Under the pieces are notes generated by a model, which was not told where the DNA came from, made no database searches, and saw only the letters and a list, made by a program, of their open reading frames with translations. From assembly GCA_021816745.1 (NCBI GenBank), contig JAKAWY010000010.1, positions 1 through 33,255 of the forward strand: a stretch of 33,255 bases of DNA, written 5' to 3'. Shown here in pieces: positions 23,182-31,943 of the stretch. This DNA is from Thermoplasmata archaeon (GTDB lineage: Archaea > Thermoplasmatota > Thermoplasmata > Thermoplasmatales > Thermoplasmataceae). Position 1 is the first letter of the stretch; each line of letters begins with the position of its first letter. Position numbers and translations under genes: made by a program.

Positions 23182-23752
23182 ATAATGATATTTTATTAAT
23201 AGTTTATCAAAAGATGAAATTGAGAATTAACGGGAAATAGTGCAAAAAAAATAATGGTATTTTTATGAATAACCTTGTCTATTTTCTTATCCATCAGGAA
23301 AACATTTGCTAGTTAATCACACTGTGTGTGCACATTGCATATTGTAATATCCATCAACATCTGAGCCAGTACTGGAAAATCCGGATTGTTTGTATTCATT
23401 CCTTTTCCCTCTGTTCCAATGCCTGCATACTCCATGCATGCTATACCCGGATCAGGTTTCATTAATGCGTTTCCATTTGATGGTGTAATCACCATATTCG
23501 GGTACGAGGGTTACCCCCATTATAGAATCTACAGATCAAGGAAGAGCTTCTTCCTTTGACAGGATCATTAACACACGTTATTCCAATGGTTATTCATGAT
23601 AAGAAAGGAGGATAAGGGAAGGGTTGTCTCTTACCTGAAAATGAAATGTGAGTTTCTGGTTTTGCAGAAAATTATTCCCAGAAGGGAAAAAAGAAAGTTC
23701 ATGAAACTACATACCACTTAAATATTTGTTCAACACAGCACTCATTTCTGAA
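23182..23752. other. Gene-poor region of 571 nt
   Basis: No gene with good support. It contains an open frame on the minus strand (23313-23495, 60 codons) and one on the plus strand (23596-23721, 41 codons, very basic), neither recognised. An imperfect hairpin lies at 23536-23559 (TCAAGGAAGA with TCTTCCTTTGA, one bulge). An 11-nt match to the TPP aptamer core (23447-23457, minus strand) lacks the rest of the aptamer. It may hold decayed genes or an unseen RNA. Confidence 0.4.
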
Positions 23753-24283
23753 TTACGCATACTCTATCCTATTAATTGAAAGTGTTGGTCCGGAAATCAC
23801 GCCTGTTCCAATATCTATGGAGAATGATATAGAACCGGTTTGATCATATTTTACAAGATTTGAATTGGTGTAATTATATATGTTACCGAAAGTGAAATAA
23901 AAGCAATCAAGGTTCAACCCAAGTGGATCTGATTTATTGAAACTGGAAGAATTAAAAGAGAAGACAGCTCCAATACTACATTTACTTGGATATTTTGAAT
24001 GAAAACTTATAAAACTAGTGTTGTTTTCCAGGACGTAAAACCGATTCATCACACTATTGGATATGTTCGTTAAATTGACACTTACGTTGTTATAGTATCC
24101 TGAGTAAAAATTCATACCTAACATATAGTTAATTGTAGATCTGACCCCCTGGTTAAATGTTTGTGGTGGTGCAACATTTGAACTCTGGCCCGATCCAGAT
24201 ATACTGCTATATTCATGAATTCCAACAAAGGTTGTTGCCACAATGACGACCGTTAAAGAGAAGATAGTCAAAATATGATTCAT
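23753..24283 (-). CDS. Secreted or membrane-anchored sequon-rich protein
   Basis: 176-aa protein, not recognised. The hydrophobic N-terminus (about 3-22) is an anchor or signal peptide. The rest is polar, beta-like and rich in Asn, Ser, Tyr and Phe, with about eight N-glycosylation sequons (NVS, NLT, NIS, NNT, NSS, NKS, NYT and others) and two cysteines (KCS, LDCF) that could form a disulfide. This fits an outside surface protein in an archaeon that N-glycosylates. Base composition is more A/T-rich than the neighbours, and it stands alone between two gene-poor stretches. Start ATG 24283 has AGAGGTTG about 6 nt upstream and a TATA-like tract near 24300. Confidence 0.7.
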   Translation of the reverse strand: MNHILTIFSLTVVIVATTFVGIHEYSSISGSGQSSNVAPPQTFNQGVRSTINYMLGMNFYSGYYNNVSVNLTNISNSVMNRFYVLENNTSFISFHSKYPSKCSIGAVFSFNSSSFNKSDPLGLNLDCFYFTFGNIYNYTNSNLVKYDQTGSISFSIDIGTGVISGPTLSINRIEYA

Positions 24284-24643
24284 TTATAACAACCTCTAAT
24301 AAATAAGTCAATAATCATATATAAATATCATGTATTTCACTTTCTGTGGGAGATTCCTGGATTCCTGGTGATGGTTTATGCTCCCAAACTTGAAGGAACC
24401 CTGCATTTTTTGCAATGATTTTAGTGAAATCCTGAAAATATAAATTGAAAGTTTATTGCAATTTGAAAAAGGAAAACAGTGAGAAAACGATGGATTTCGG
24501 GCTTGAAGATTATGAAGTCCATGAAGAGTTGTGAATGTGATGGATAGTATAGGGTTAATCCCGTGAAGTTTAAGCATTCCACAGTCTGTGGGATAATAAC
24601 TTCCATCGGTTAATCTTGATAGGGTGGCCAGAAATCATATCCT
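24284..24643. other. Gene-poor region of 360 nt
   Basis: A/T-rich spacer between the surface-protein gene and MBF1. Minus-strand frames of 61 and 89 codons exist but are rich in rare combinations and overlap each other; I do not support them. A small hairpin (CCACA-GTC-TGTGG) is near 24580-24592. No tRNA or recognised RNA. Confidence 0.4.
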
Positions 24644-25096
24644 TCAGACTTTTTCTATTAAACTGATACTCAGCAAATTTTCAATTTTTCTTGCAGTTTT
24701 TATGTCGGGTTTAATGCTTCCCCTCTCAATTGCCGCTATGAGCGTCCTCTTCTCCTTGAGTTTGTCCGCCATTTCCTCCTGTGAAATTCCTATTTTGGCT
24801 CTGGCTGACTTAATCATTTCAGGATATTCAGGTACAATCTCCATATTCTCTATGTCAGAATCTTTTTTCGACTTGAAATTTTTTGGTCTTGTCCCCGGCA
24901 CATGCCTAACAGGAGGCCGGGGAGCGGGAATAAAAACCTGCTGGGGAGAACTTTGAGGTGGGGAATGGCTCTGTACCCTCATATTTTCTAAGGGTGTTCC
25001 GAATTTTTCGCATTTTGGGCAAACCGACATTATGGCGCTGTCAATCTTTACTTTGCGAAGCCTTTCACTCTTTTGCCCACACATTTCGCATTCCAT
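24644..25096 (-). CDS. Archaeal MBF1 (zinc ribbon plus HTH)
   Basis: Multiprotein bridging factor 1 homologue, linked in archaea to transcription and to the ribosome. The N-terminus is a zinc ribbon with CEMCG and CPKC (two CxxC pairs about 20 residues apart). A Pro-rich linker follows (SPPQSSPQQ...PAPRPP), then a Cro/C1-type helix-turn-helix in the last 65 residues (ARAKIGISQEEMADKLKEKR ... IERGSIKPD ... ARKIENLL). The frame is open from TTG 25123, but ATG 25096 puts the zinc ribbon right at the N-terminus as in homologues and has an AATTAAGT element about 30 nt upstream. Typical total length about 150 aa. Confidence 0.92.
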   Translation of the reverse strand: MECEMCGQKSERLRKVKIDSAIMSVCPKCEKFGTPLENMRVQSHSPPQSSPQQVFIPAPRPPVRHVPGTRPKNFKSKKDSDIENMEIVPEYPEMIKSARAKIGISQEEMADKLKEKRTLIAAIERGSIKPDIKTARKIENLLSISLIEKV

Positions 25097-25141
25097 AATT
25101 ATCCAGACGATATAGCAGTGCAACTTAATTATGATTTTCGA

Positions 25142-25753
25142 TCAAAAGAAGCCTTTATCGATCACTATGAGCAGTACTATTGAAATTACAAACATCAGGG
25201 CGTAGAATGATGTGTCCCATTTAAGGACATTGTAACCGTCCAGTGGTGGTATGGGAAGTAAATTGAAGAATGCAATGGCAATATTAACTGAGCCTGCAAT
25301 AAGGAACACCTGTGATATCCATCCCAGATTGAAGGACCCGAATATGAAAAGGAACATTCCGAGAAAGATGTTTGTCAGGGGGCCCGAAATGGATATGAGT
25401 CCATACAGTTTCCTGTTGTTCACATTGTATACCTCTGTGGCCCCGGGGGCAGCAAAAATGAATCCAAGAAATGAGGAGGCCAGTGAGATGAACAGTCCTG
25501 GCAACCACATCCTGAATCTTGCCTTGTACCCATACCTGATGGCCACCTGCCTGTGAGCCAGTTCATGCAGTGCGAATGCGCTGAACCCGGAAAACATTCC
25601 TGCGGGAAGGTAGAAATCAGCAAATCTTGGTGAGTAAAGGCTTGATGAGAACTGTGCAAAGGCTATGGAAAATGAAAGCCCTATTACAAAACCCGAAAGG
25701 AGGAATTCCTCCATTTCAGTGGTTTTCCTCTTGAATGAAATCAGATTGTCCAT
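25142..25753 (-). CDS. M50-family (site-2-protease-like) membrane metalloprotease
   Basis: 203-aa intramembrane zinc protease. It has the HELAH zinc motif (63-67) in a membrane helix and NLLPIPPLDG (164-173), with D172 as third zinc ligand, in a later helix; about six membrane segments in all. It lacks PDZ and CBS domains, as in the short archaeal M50 group. Such proteases cut membrane-bound substrates, for example anti-regulators; the target is unknown. The start overlaps the end of the 1220-aa gene by 13 nt, so the two are one transcript. Confidence 0.9.
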   Translation of the reverse strand: MDNLISFKRKTTEMEEFLLSGFVIGLSFSIAFAQFSSSLYSPRFADFYLPAGMFSGFSAFALHELAHRQVAIRYGYKARFRMWLPGLFISLASSFLGFIFAAPGATEVYNVNNRKLYGLISISGPLTNIFLGMFLFIFGSFNLGWISQVFLIAGSVNIAIAFFNLLPIPPLDGYNVLKWDTSFYALMFVISIVLLIVIDKGFF

Positions 25754-28700
25754 CTTCCACCACTGTTTAATTGCTTTATTGCCCTGACCTGGTAATAAAT
25801 ACGGTATGCCATCTGTATCCCCACATTCAACAGGCAGCTGTACGCCATAGGGTTGTCCGGAAGGTTGTCACTGATGCATTTAATGGCAAGCTTCTTCACT
25901 TCAGGTGTATCCGCATTTACATTATAGGATGATATTTTGGCTAATCCTCTCAAATAATAAAAAAGTTCCACTGAAAAACGTACATCCTTGAAGTTGTTGG
26001 CATAATAAATCTGTGGCATATCAACCCTTTCGATGTTGATAATGCCTAATTTCCTGTTTATAATCCGAAGGATTTCAGAGGATCTATCCTCCAGGTAAGA
26101 CTGGCCAAATAAATTGTTGTCCGGAGGTGTGGAAAGGAAATCGATTACATCGTCCGCCATTATGGGATCTGCACCGGTGAAACTTATGATTTCACCTTTG
26201 TCCAGCCTCCTTCCCTCTGAAAAGCTTCTCTTCAGCACTGCCCCGGAAAATTGCAGCATCTTGTCAAAATATATGCTTTTTCTCAGAAGATCATTGAGCT
26301 TTTCATATTGATCATTAGCGATAAGATTCCCCTGGGCCTTTGCCAGTACTGTTTCTGCCTGTGAGAAGTAATTCCCCTGAATTAGGGAAAATATGATTAT
26401 TCCGGCAGAATTGGTATCCATAAGGCTCGGATGTGCCATGAAATATTTCAGGATAGTATCGTATTTTCTTGATTTTTCCAGCTCCATGCTTGCTTCATGA
26501 AAAATTTTACGTTTATCATGGACAGGCTTCCTGGAGTTGAAAAATTTTGTAAGGTACTCGTTCAGTTCGTCAAGTTTACCCATATCTGGCAGTGTTCTAA
26601 TCAACAGGGATATGACTTCAGGACTCTCATGGGTTTCCTTGGCCAGTTTCCTGAGTATGGTTAATGCTACATCGGCCCTTCTGTCTGCAAGCAGTTTTTC
26701 CACAATAAAGGTTCCCGGATTTAGTACAGGTTGAGCCATTATTTTTTCAATGGTTGCCTCACGCAGGAATTTATTTGACCAGAACCTTTCCACAATCACA
26801 GACAGGGCCCCCTGATCTTCCTGGTTTTTCAGGTTAAGTTTCTTGAGAATTTTTGAAATTTCCTGGATATTATCAGTGGCAGCGTAAAGGATAACCTGAA
26901 ATGGTGTCTTATTGCTCATATGGGATATCAGTTCTTCTGCATCATGAAATCTTGAATCGCCAATCAGGGATTCTATGTATCCCGGTATCTCCAGCTTATT
27001 TTTACCCTGCTCTATGGCCTTGCCGTAATAGTACAGTGCCGATGAAAAATCCCTTTTTGAAAGATAATAATCACCAAAGATGATGCATGTGTCAACATCA
27101 ATTCCGGAATCTGCAGTACTAATTATGAGATCCTCAAGTTCCGGAAGCCTGTTCGCTTCTTTCAGATCACGGGCATAATTCAGAATGTCATGGTGAGTTC
27201 TGTTCCTGAAAGCAACTATGATTTTATCCTCCTGAATCACTCCTTCAGAGTCTTTATCTTCCTTTTTTATGGACCTGGAAAGCCTGTGGGAGAAAATGCT
27301 GTCTGCACCATAATATTCCAGTAAATCAATGAGATTCGCAGTTAACCCTTTTTCTTTATTCCCCAAAAATACTTTTTCCAGTGCTGAAAAATCAAATTCC
27401 TTCAATCCCCCAAGCCTGGCAATTTCTTCTACCAGCACCAAAGCTTGTTCTGGCGATATTTCTTTGTTGACTTCCGGGTAAGCAACCAGGAATGGCAATG
27501 CCCTTAATTTTTCCATGGCTTTTTCCAGACTGTATCTGGCATTTTGAAGGTTCCCCTGGGATTTTTCCAGGATATGCCTGTAATAAAGAAGGTAGGGGTC
27601 GTTTTCGAGTTTAAGAGATTCCATAAGTTTTGATGCAGAACTTAATTCCCCAAGTTCAATCTTCTTTTTAATGACAGGGAAATTGTATTCTATCCAATCC
27701 CTGGCGGGATTCTTATTTCTGTATTGCTCGGAAATCTCCCTCACTGTGGCACTATTCTCCAATGAGGTGTATTTTTCAGTATATTCCTTATTTCCAAACA
27801 GGTAAAGTAACGCAAAACCTTCCTGATCCATGAGGTGTTTCTCTACGATCTCCTCATTCCTGTAAACCAGCCCGTTACTGTATAATATGTTTCTGAGAAT
27901 TGTAAGGTAGATGTCCTTTTCCTTTCCCTTGATGGAGGAGGAAAATGCAGTGAATGACTTGTTGTCCCTGACATTCCTAAGGACAGTCGTTAAAAATCTG
28001 CCATCAATTGTTTCGTTGGGGAGGTTTGCAAAAAGCTGGCCCGCTTTCTCAAAAATGTTCTCATTAAGCATTGCATCAATGATTAGCCGGACTGCATTTG
28101 GACTCAGCTTAAGCTCACGGTCTGCATTGTTCTGGTATACGGCCAGAATTTTTCCGTACAATCCTTTCTGGTGAAGCTCAACGATATATGATTCCAGAAA
28201 CATTGTGTCTCCTGGATTTGCTACCATATATTTCTCGGATTTTTCAAGGAATAAATCCATGTTCCCCTTTCCCTTTTCCACCAGAAGGGAAAGTTTCAGC
28301 ATTTCAGACTCAGGTGGGTTATACTGCCTTAAAAGCTGGAACATTTCTGTAGCTTCCTTGATTTTACCCCCTTTTACCATGATTCCCACCGAAGGGATCA
28401 TGAGTTCCTGGTGCTTTTTTATGAATTCCAGGTTATTTTCAATGACGGAGGATGACACTGCGTAATTTTTCATGTTTTCTGATGCCCTGAGAAAACTGAA
28501 CATTGCCCCGGGGTTGTTTTCAAGGATTCCATGTCTTTCCAGAAACAGATCAATTAATTCTTCATCCCTTCCCAGTTCGTACAATATGTTTAATTTCAGT
28601 TCAACACATGATTCAAATCCTGGTTTTTCCGCCAGTATTGAATCTACTATCCTGAGAGATTCCTCATTCATTCCGACCTTTTCCATCAGGGATGCAACCT

Positions 28701-29403
28701 TGAACATGTCATCGGTTGTTTTAAGACTGGAAAGATCGAGGGACATCAATAAGCTTTTAAGTGCAGGAATTTCCTGGTTTTCGGCCAGTGATTCCATGTA
28801 TGCAAGAAGGTACTCCTGGGAATTGTCTACTGCAGACATCACTTTCAGGAATTCCATGATTTCCTTTTTGGCTGATTGCTTTCTTAAATTTTCTACTATA
28901 ATGTCTGTGATAAGCTTGGACGGATTTTGGGAATAATGAAGATAGGAAGTTTCATCGTATATCCCATTCAGGGAAAGGAACATCGCAATATAATCCCACT
29001 GGCCCACTTTTCCGCCCATGGTGAGAATGTTCTGGATTACCTGCGGAATGTTGGCAATAAAGGACTTCCCCTTGAAGAAAGCCATAATTTCTGCTTCACT
29101 TCCATTGCTGGCCAGCGATTTGGTATAATAAATCTGGATAACCCTGTTCCTCATGTTGCAGTTATAGAAAAGCCCGAGAATATTAGGATCAACGATACCC
29201 TGTTTTTCCCAGAGATCCCTGACAATTGTTTCAAACTGGGAATCTATTTCACTACCCACTTCAAAACCAGTTTGTAGATCTTTCAACAGGGAAACCATAT
29301 CATCAAGAATTTTCAACCTGCTATCTTTTCCCCTGGCTGAAATATAACGATCCATCAGGCTTTTCAGGAGCTTCCTGATATCTTCATCCCTCTGGGAGCC
29401 CAT
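25741..29403 (-). CDS. Giant helical-repeat (TPR-like) protein, 1220 aa
   Basis: Very long cytoplasmic-looking protein made of repeated helix pairs from end to end, without signal peptide, membrane span or catalytic motif. Clear TPR-like units are present, for example around residues 779-800 (SKRDFSSALYYYGKAIEQGK), and SEL1/TPR-like pairs recur (ALPFLVAYPEVNK, ALTILRKLAKE). It is probably an alpha-solenoid scaffold for protein complexes. I do not know a named family. ATG 29403 has TATA-like GTTAAATATT about 25 nt upstream (leaderless). It is cotranscribed with the M50 protease, which it might help to recruit or regulate; that link is only positional. Confidence 0.85.
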   Translation of the reverse strand: MGSQRDEDIRKLLKSLMDRYISARGKDSRLKILDDMVSLLKDLQTGFEVGSEIDSQFETIVRDLWEKQGIVDPNILGLFYNCNMRNRVIQIYYTKSLASNGSEAEIMAFFKGKSFIANIPQVIQNILTMGGKVGQWDYIAMFLSLNGIYDETSYLHYSQNPSKLITDIIVENLRKQSAKKEIMEFLKVMSAVDNSQEYLLAYMESLAENQEIPALKSLLMSLDLSSLKTTDDMFKVASLMEKVGMNEESLRIVDSILAEKPGFESCVELKLNILYELGRDEELIDLFLERHGILENNPGAMFSFLRASENMKNYAVSSSVIENNLEFIKKHQELMIPSVGIMVKGGKIKEATEMFQLLRQYNPPESEMLKLSLLVEKGKGNMDLFLEKSEKYMVANPGDTMFLESYIVELHQKGLYGKILAVYQNNADRELKLSPNAVRLIIDAMLNENIFEKAGQLFANLPNETIDGRFLTTVLRNVRDNKSFTAFSSSIKGKEKDIYLTILRNILYSNGLVYRNEEIVEKHLMDQEGFALLYLFGNKEYTEKYTSLENSATVREISEQYRNKNPARDWIEYNFPVIKKKIELGELSSASKLMESLKLENDPYLLYYRHILEKSQGNLQNARYSLEKAMEKLRALPFLVAYPEVNKEISPEQALVLVEEIARLGGLKEFDFSALEKVFLGNKEKGLTANLIDLLEYYGADSIFSHRLSRSIKKEDKDSEGVIQEDKIIVAFRNRTHHDILNYARDLKEANRLPELEDLIISTADSGIDVDTCIIFGDYYLSKRDFSSALYYYGKAIEQGKNKLEIPGYIESLIGDSRFHDAEELISHMSNKTPFQVILYAATDNIQEISKILKKLNLKNQEDQGALSVIVERFWSNKFLREATIEKIMAQPVLNPGTFIVEKLLADRRADVALTILRKLAKETHESPEVISLLIRTLPDMGKLDELNEYLTKFFNSRKPVHDKRKIFHEASMELEKSRKYDTILKYFMAHPSLMDTNSAGIIIFSLIQGNYFSQAETVLAKAQGNLIANDQYEKLNDLLRKSIYFDKMLQFSGAVLKRSFSEGRRLDKGEIISFTGADPIMADDVIDFLSTPPDNNLFGQSYLEDRSSEILRIINRKLGIINIERVDMPQIYYANNFKDVRFSVELFYYLRGLAKISSYNVNADTPEVKKLAIKCISDNLPDNPMAYSCLLNVGIQMAYRIYYQVRAIKQLNSGGRWTI

Positions 29404-29422
29404 GATTTAGGATTGCTAAGGG

Positions 29423-29432
29423 AATATTTAAC
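29423..29432 (-). promoter_or_regulatory. TATA box of the 1220-aa protein gene
   Basis: GTTAAATATT on the minus strand, centred about 25 nt before ATG 29403; leaderless start. Confidence 0.5.
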
Positions 29433-29482
29433 CTTAAGATATGGAAGTTTAAATTTTCAGTGATATTTTTCTGCCGGGTAAG

Positions 29483-29490
29483 TTTAAAAA
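29483..29490 (+). promoter_or_regulatory. TATA box of the gamma-carbonic-anhydrase-like gene
   Basis: TTTAAAAA centred about 26 nt before ATG 29512, in a 108-nt divergent intergenic region shared with the 1220-aa gene. Confidence 0.5.
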
Positions 29491-29511
29491 ACACTTTTTC
29501 CATATACCCAT

Positions 29512-29991
29512 ATGAGTTTAACAACCGGAATAAAGTGTTATATTTCGCCGCTGTCATCCATCAGGGGCAACGTTCAACTGGGAGAAGAGTGTTCCATATT
29601 CGATTTTGCAAGCATAAGGGCGGAATTTGACGAAATCTTCATTGATTCCTACAGCAATATACAGGATAATGTTTCATTGCACGTTGATGAGGGTTTCCCT
29701 ATAAAGATCGGAAAATATGTCTCTGTGGGACACAATGCAGTAGTGCATGGAGCTACAATTCAGGATGACTGCATCATAGGGATGGGGGCCATCCTGATGA
29801 ATGGGAGCAGGATCGGGGAAGGGAGCATAATAGCTGCTGGTGCAGTGGTTCTTCAAAATGCAGAAATACCAGCTTATAGCATGGTTTCAGGTGTACCCGG
29901 GAAAGTCAGGAAAACTGATCCTTTATACAAGCAAATGGGGCATGCAAATGCACTTGAATACCTGAAAATAAAGGAAATATACAGGAAGTAA
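29512..29991 (+). CDS. Gamma-carbonic-anhydrase-like hexapeptide-repeat protein
   Basis: 159-aa left-handed beta-helix protein of the gamma-class carbonic anhydrase / YrdA family, which forms trimers with metal between subunits. Repeated hexapeptide turns run from about residue 10 to 125 (VQLGEECSIFDFASIRAE, IGKYVSVGHNAVVHGATIQDDCIIGMGAILM). The three metal His are visible in NVSLHVDEG and VGHNAVVHG, in the family's spacing, and RAEF and QDN are conserved nearby. Whether it is an active CO2 hydratase is unknown, as many members of this group are not. Single gene with its own promoter. Confidence 0.87.
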   Translation: MSLTTGIKCYISPLSSIRGNVQLGEECSIFDFASIRAEFDEIFIDSYSNIQDNVSLHVDEGFPIKIGKYVSVGHNAVVHGATIQDDCIIGMGAILMNGSRIGEGSIIAAGAVVLQNAEIPAYSMVSGVPGKVRKTDPLYKQMGHANALEYLKIKEIYRK

Positions 29992-30083
29992 CAAGATTTA
30001 GAGTCCTTTTTGATTATACAATCTTGAAACTGCCCTATGGAAATATCTTTAATTAAGCTGTAAGGACATTGACAAACTCAATG

Positions 30084-30094
30084 TTAATAAATAA
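30084..30094 (+). promoter_or_regulatory. Promoter of rps15
   Basis: TTAATAAATAA about 39 nt upstream of ATG 30127, implying a short leader of about 10-15 nt without a clear SD. Confidence 0.4.
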
Positions 30095-30126
30095 GCTATT
30101 CATATGGATCAAAAACGTGGTTTCCA

Positions 30127-30564
30127 ATGGCGAAAATGCATACTAGGAAAAAAGGAAGATCAGGTTCAAGAAATACTTTCTATGGAATGAAACACAACTG
30201 GATCCAGATGAGCCAAATCGAGTTAGAGGAGGCCGTGGTCCAGATGAGAAAGGAAGGACTCACTGCATCCATGATTGGTATCAGGCTAAGGGATTTATAC
30301 GGAGTGCCGAAGCTCAAATATGTGAACAAGAAGAAGATTGGAGATGTTTTGGCTGAAAATAAGATAGCTCCTGAAGTGCCTGAAGATCTAATGGGACTAA
30401 TCTCAAAATACAAAAAAGTTTCCAAACACATCAACTTGAACAGAAATGACTTGAACAACGACAGGAGAAAGAGTCTGATCATGGCAAAAATGCTCAGGCT
30501 TGTAAGATATTATAAAAGAACAGGGAGACTTTCCAAAGGCTGGGAATTGAATAAAGTATTGTGA
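30127..30564 (+). CDS. rps15: 30S ribosomal protein S15 (archaeal type)
   Basis: Small-subunit protein binding the central domain of 16S rRNA. The 145-aa archaeal/eukaryotic form has an N-terminal extension (MAKMHTRKKGRSGS) before the bacterial-like core, with the conserved GLTASMIGIRLRDLYGVP and the C-terminal LMAKMLRLVRYYKRTGRL-like helix. Length is typical of archaeal S15. It overlaps the DHH-family gene by 4 nt (GTGA), the pairing found in many archaeal genomes. Confidence 0.97.
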   Translation: MAKMHTRKKGRSGSRNTFYGMKHNWIQMSQIELEEAVVQMRKEGLTASMIGIRLRDLYGVPKLKYVNKKKIGDVLAENKIAPEVPEDLMGLISKYKKVSKHINLNRNDLNNDRRKSLIMAKMLRLVRYYKRTGRLSKGWELNKVL

Positions 30565-31907
30565 GCACTAAGATGCTTGATAAAATACTGAATACTGAAT
30601 TCTTGGCTTCCCTTGAAAAAGCAAGGGAATTTTTTAACAAATTTAACTATTTCAGGATTCTTGCACATTATGATGGAGATGGGACAAGTTCCGCCATCAT
30701 TCTCACAAATACATGCCTGCGTGCCGGAAAAAAGTTTCACCTCGGTTTCGTAAAGGACCTCTCCAATGAGGGGATGGCAAAAAGGTTTGATGAGGAGTCT
30801 GCAATTCCAACAATTTTCGTAGATTGTGGATCGGGCCAGGTAAAATCCCTCACAGCCGTCGAAAAAAATGTGCTTATATTAGATCATCATTTTTATTCAG
30901 ATATTCCTGATGGAATTTTAAATGTCAATGCACGTGACTACGGCATTGATGGAACCAGGGATGCTTGTGGAGCAACCATGGCGTTTATTTTTTCTGTCTT
31001 TCTGGATAGTAAAAATTCAGATCTAATACCATTCATGATAACAGGAGCAATTGCTGATAAACAGGATATGGGAGGATTCACAGGAATAAACAGGCAACTG
31101 ATTGAGGCCTATGGAAAAGATATTGATAGTAAACATATCCTGAATATCTCAGGAGAAAATCTTGTGGATGCCATCGTTTATTCCATTGATCCCTTCATTG
31201 ATGGACTGACCGGTTCAAGGGAAGGGGTGGAAAAACTACTTAAGGAAATGAACCTGGACGGTGGCAGGAAACCAGAAAGCCTGACAGATTTAGAGAAAAT
31301 GGCTCTTGGAAAATTCCTCTCCTACAAGCTGATGCTGCAGGGATGCCAGAGTGAAGCAATGTCCTACCTCGAAAGAGAAGAACTATTCTTTAAAAATGGA
31401 TTTACGGCGTCTGACTTATCAAAAATAATTGATGCAAATGCAAAAAACGGTGATAACTCCATTCCTGTGGAATATTTCATGGGAAATGATTCACTCAGGG
31501 AAACGATGATTCAGAACAAGAGAATATACGAAACCAAACTCATAGACTATATCACCAGATCATTCAAATCCCTGGAAAGAGGAAAAAATATTCAATATTT
31601 CTATGCGCCAGGCTCAGAGATGGCTGGTGCAATATCAGGTGCACTCATGCTTTATCTTGCAGATCAGTCAAAGCCACTCATCGGCTTTAATGCAGGGGAC
31701 AAATCCACCCTGGTATCTGGCAGAGGAACCAGGAAAATGGTTGAGTCCGGACTGAATCTCTCCAACGTCATGAAAGACTGCTCTGCGAAGGTAGAGGGAA
31801 GTGGCGGAGGACATGATATTGCTGCGGGGGCCAGTATTCCAAGGGGCAGGGAGAAACAATTCGTTGAATTGGTTGATGAAATGGTCGGTCTTCAACTTAA
31901 AAAATGA
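30561..31907 (+). CDS. DHH-family RecJ-like nuclease
   Basis: 448-aa archaeal RecJ/GAN-type phosphoesterase, in several archaea an exonuclease bound to the GINS-MCM replication machinery. DHH domain motifs: I AHYDGDG (34-41) for the metal aspartates, II IFVDCGSG (85-92), III LDHH (107-110), IV AIADKQD (163-169). The DHHA1 C-terminus ends with GSGGGHDIAAG (413-423). The four acidic/His motifs are intact, so activity is likely, unlike Cdc45-type inactive copies. GTG start overlapping the rps15 stop shows translational coupling. Confidence 0.92.
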   Translation: MSTKMLDKILNTEFLASLEKAREFFNKFNYFRILAHYDGDGTSSAIILTNTCLRAGKKFHLGFVKDLSNEGMAKRFDEESAIPTIFVDCGSGQVKSLTAVEKNVLILDHHFYSDIPDGILNVNARDYGIDGTRDACGATMAFIFSVFLDSKNSDLIPFMITGAIADKQDMGGFTGINRQLIEAYGKDIDSKHILNISGENLVDAIVYSIDPFIDGLTGSREGVEKLLKEMNLDGGRKPESLTDLEKMALGKFLSYKLMLQGCQSEAMSYLEREELFFKNGFTASDLSKIIDANAKNGDNSIPVEYFMGNDSLRETMIQNKRIYETKLIDYITRSFKSLERGKNIQYFYAPGSEMAGAISGALMLYLADQSKPLIGFNAGDKSTLVSGRGTRKMVESGLNLSNVMKDCSAKVEGSGGGHDIAAGASIPRGREKQFVELVDEMVGLQLKK

Positions 31908-31912
31908 AAAGA

Positions 31913-31922
31913 TATTAAATAG
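31913..31922 (+). promoter_or_regulatory. TATA box of the RuvC-like gene
   Basis: TATTAAATAG centred about 27 nt before ATG 31944, so the gene is probably leaderless and transcribed apart from the DHH gene. Confidence 0.5.
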
Positions 31923-31943
31923 ATAATTCTATTATTCATATAG

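Noticed and set aside
23447-23457. Minus-strand ACCTGATCCGG identical to the TPP aptamer core
   Set aside because: No CTGAGA box, no P5 hairpin partner and no 3' GCGxAGGGA strand nearby; probably a chance match or a relic.
23313-23495. 60-codon minus-strand open frame
   Set aside because: No recognisable domain, no SD or convincing TATA box; could be a gene relic but cannot be supported as a gene.
23596-23721. 41-codon basic plus-strand open frame
   Set aside because: Too short, unrecognised, and no promoter or SD at a proper distance.
24308-24606. Minus-strand frames of 89 and 61 codons before MBF1
   Set aside because: They overlap each other in different frames, have no domain and no coding-like composition.
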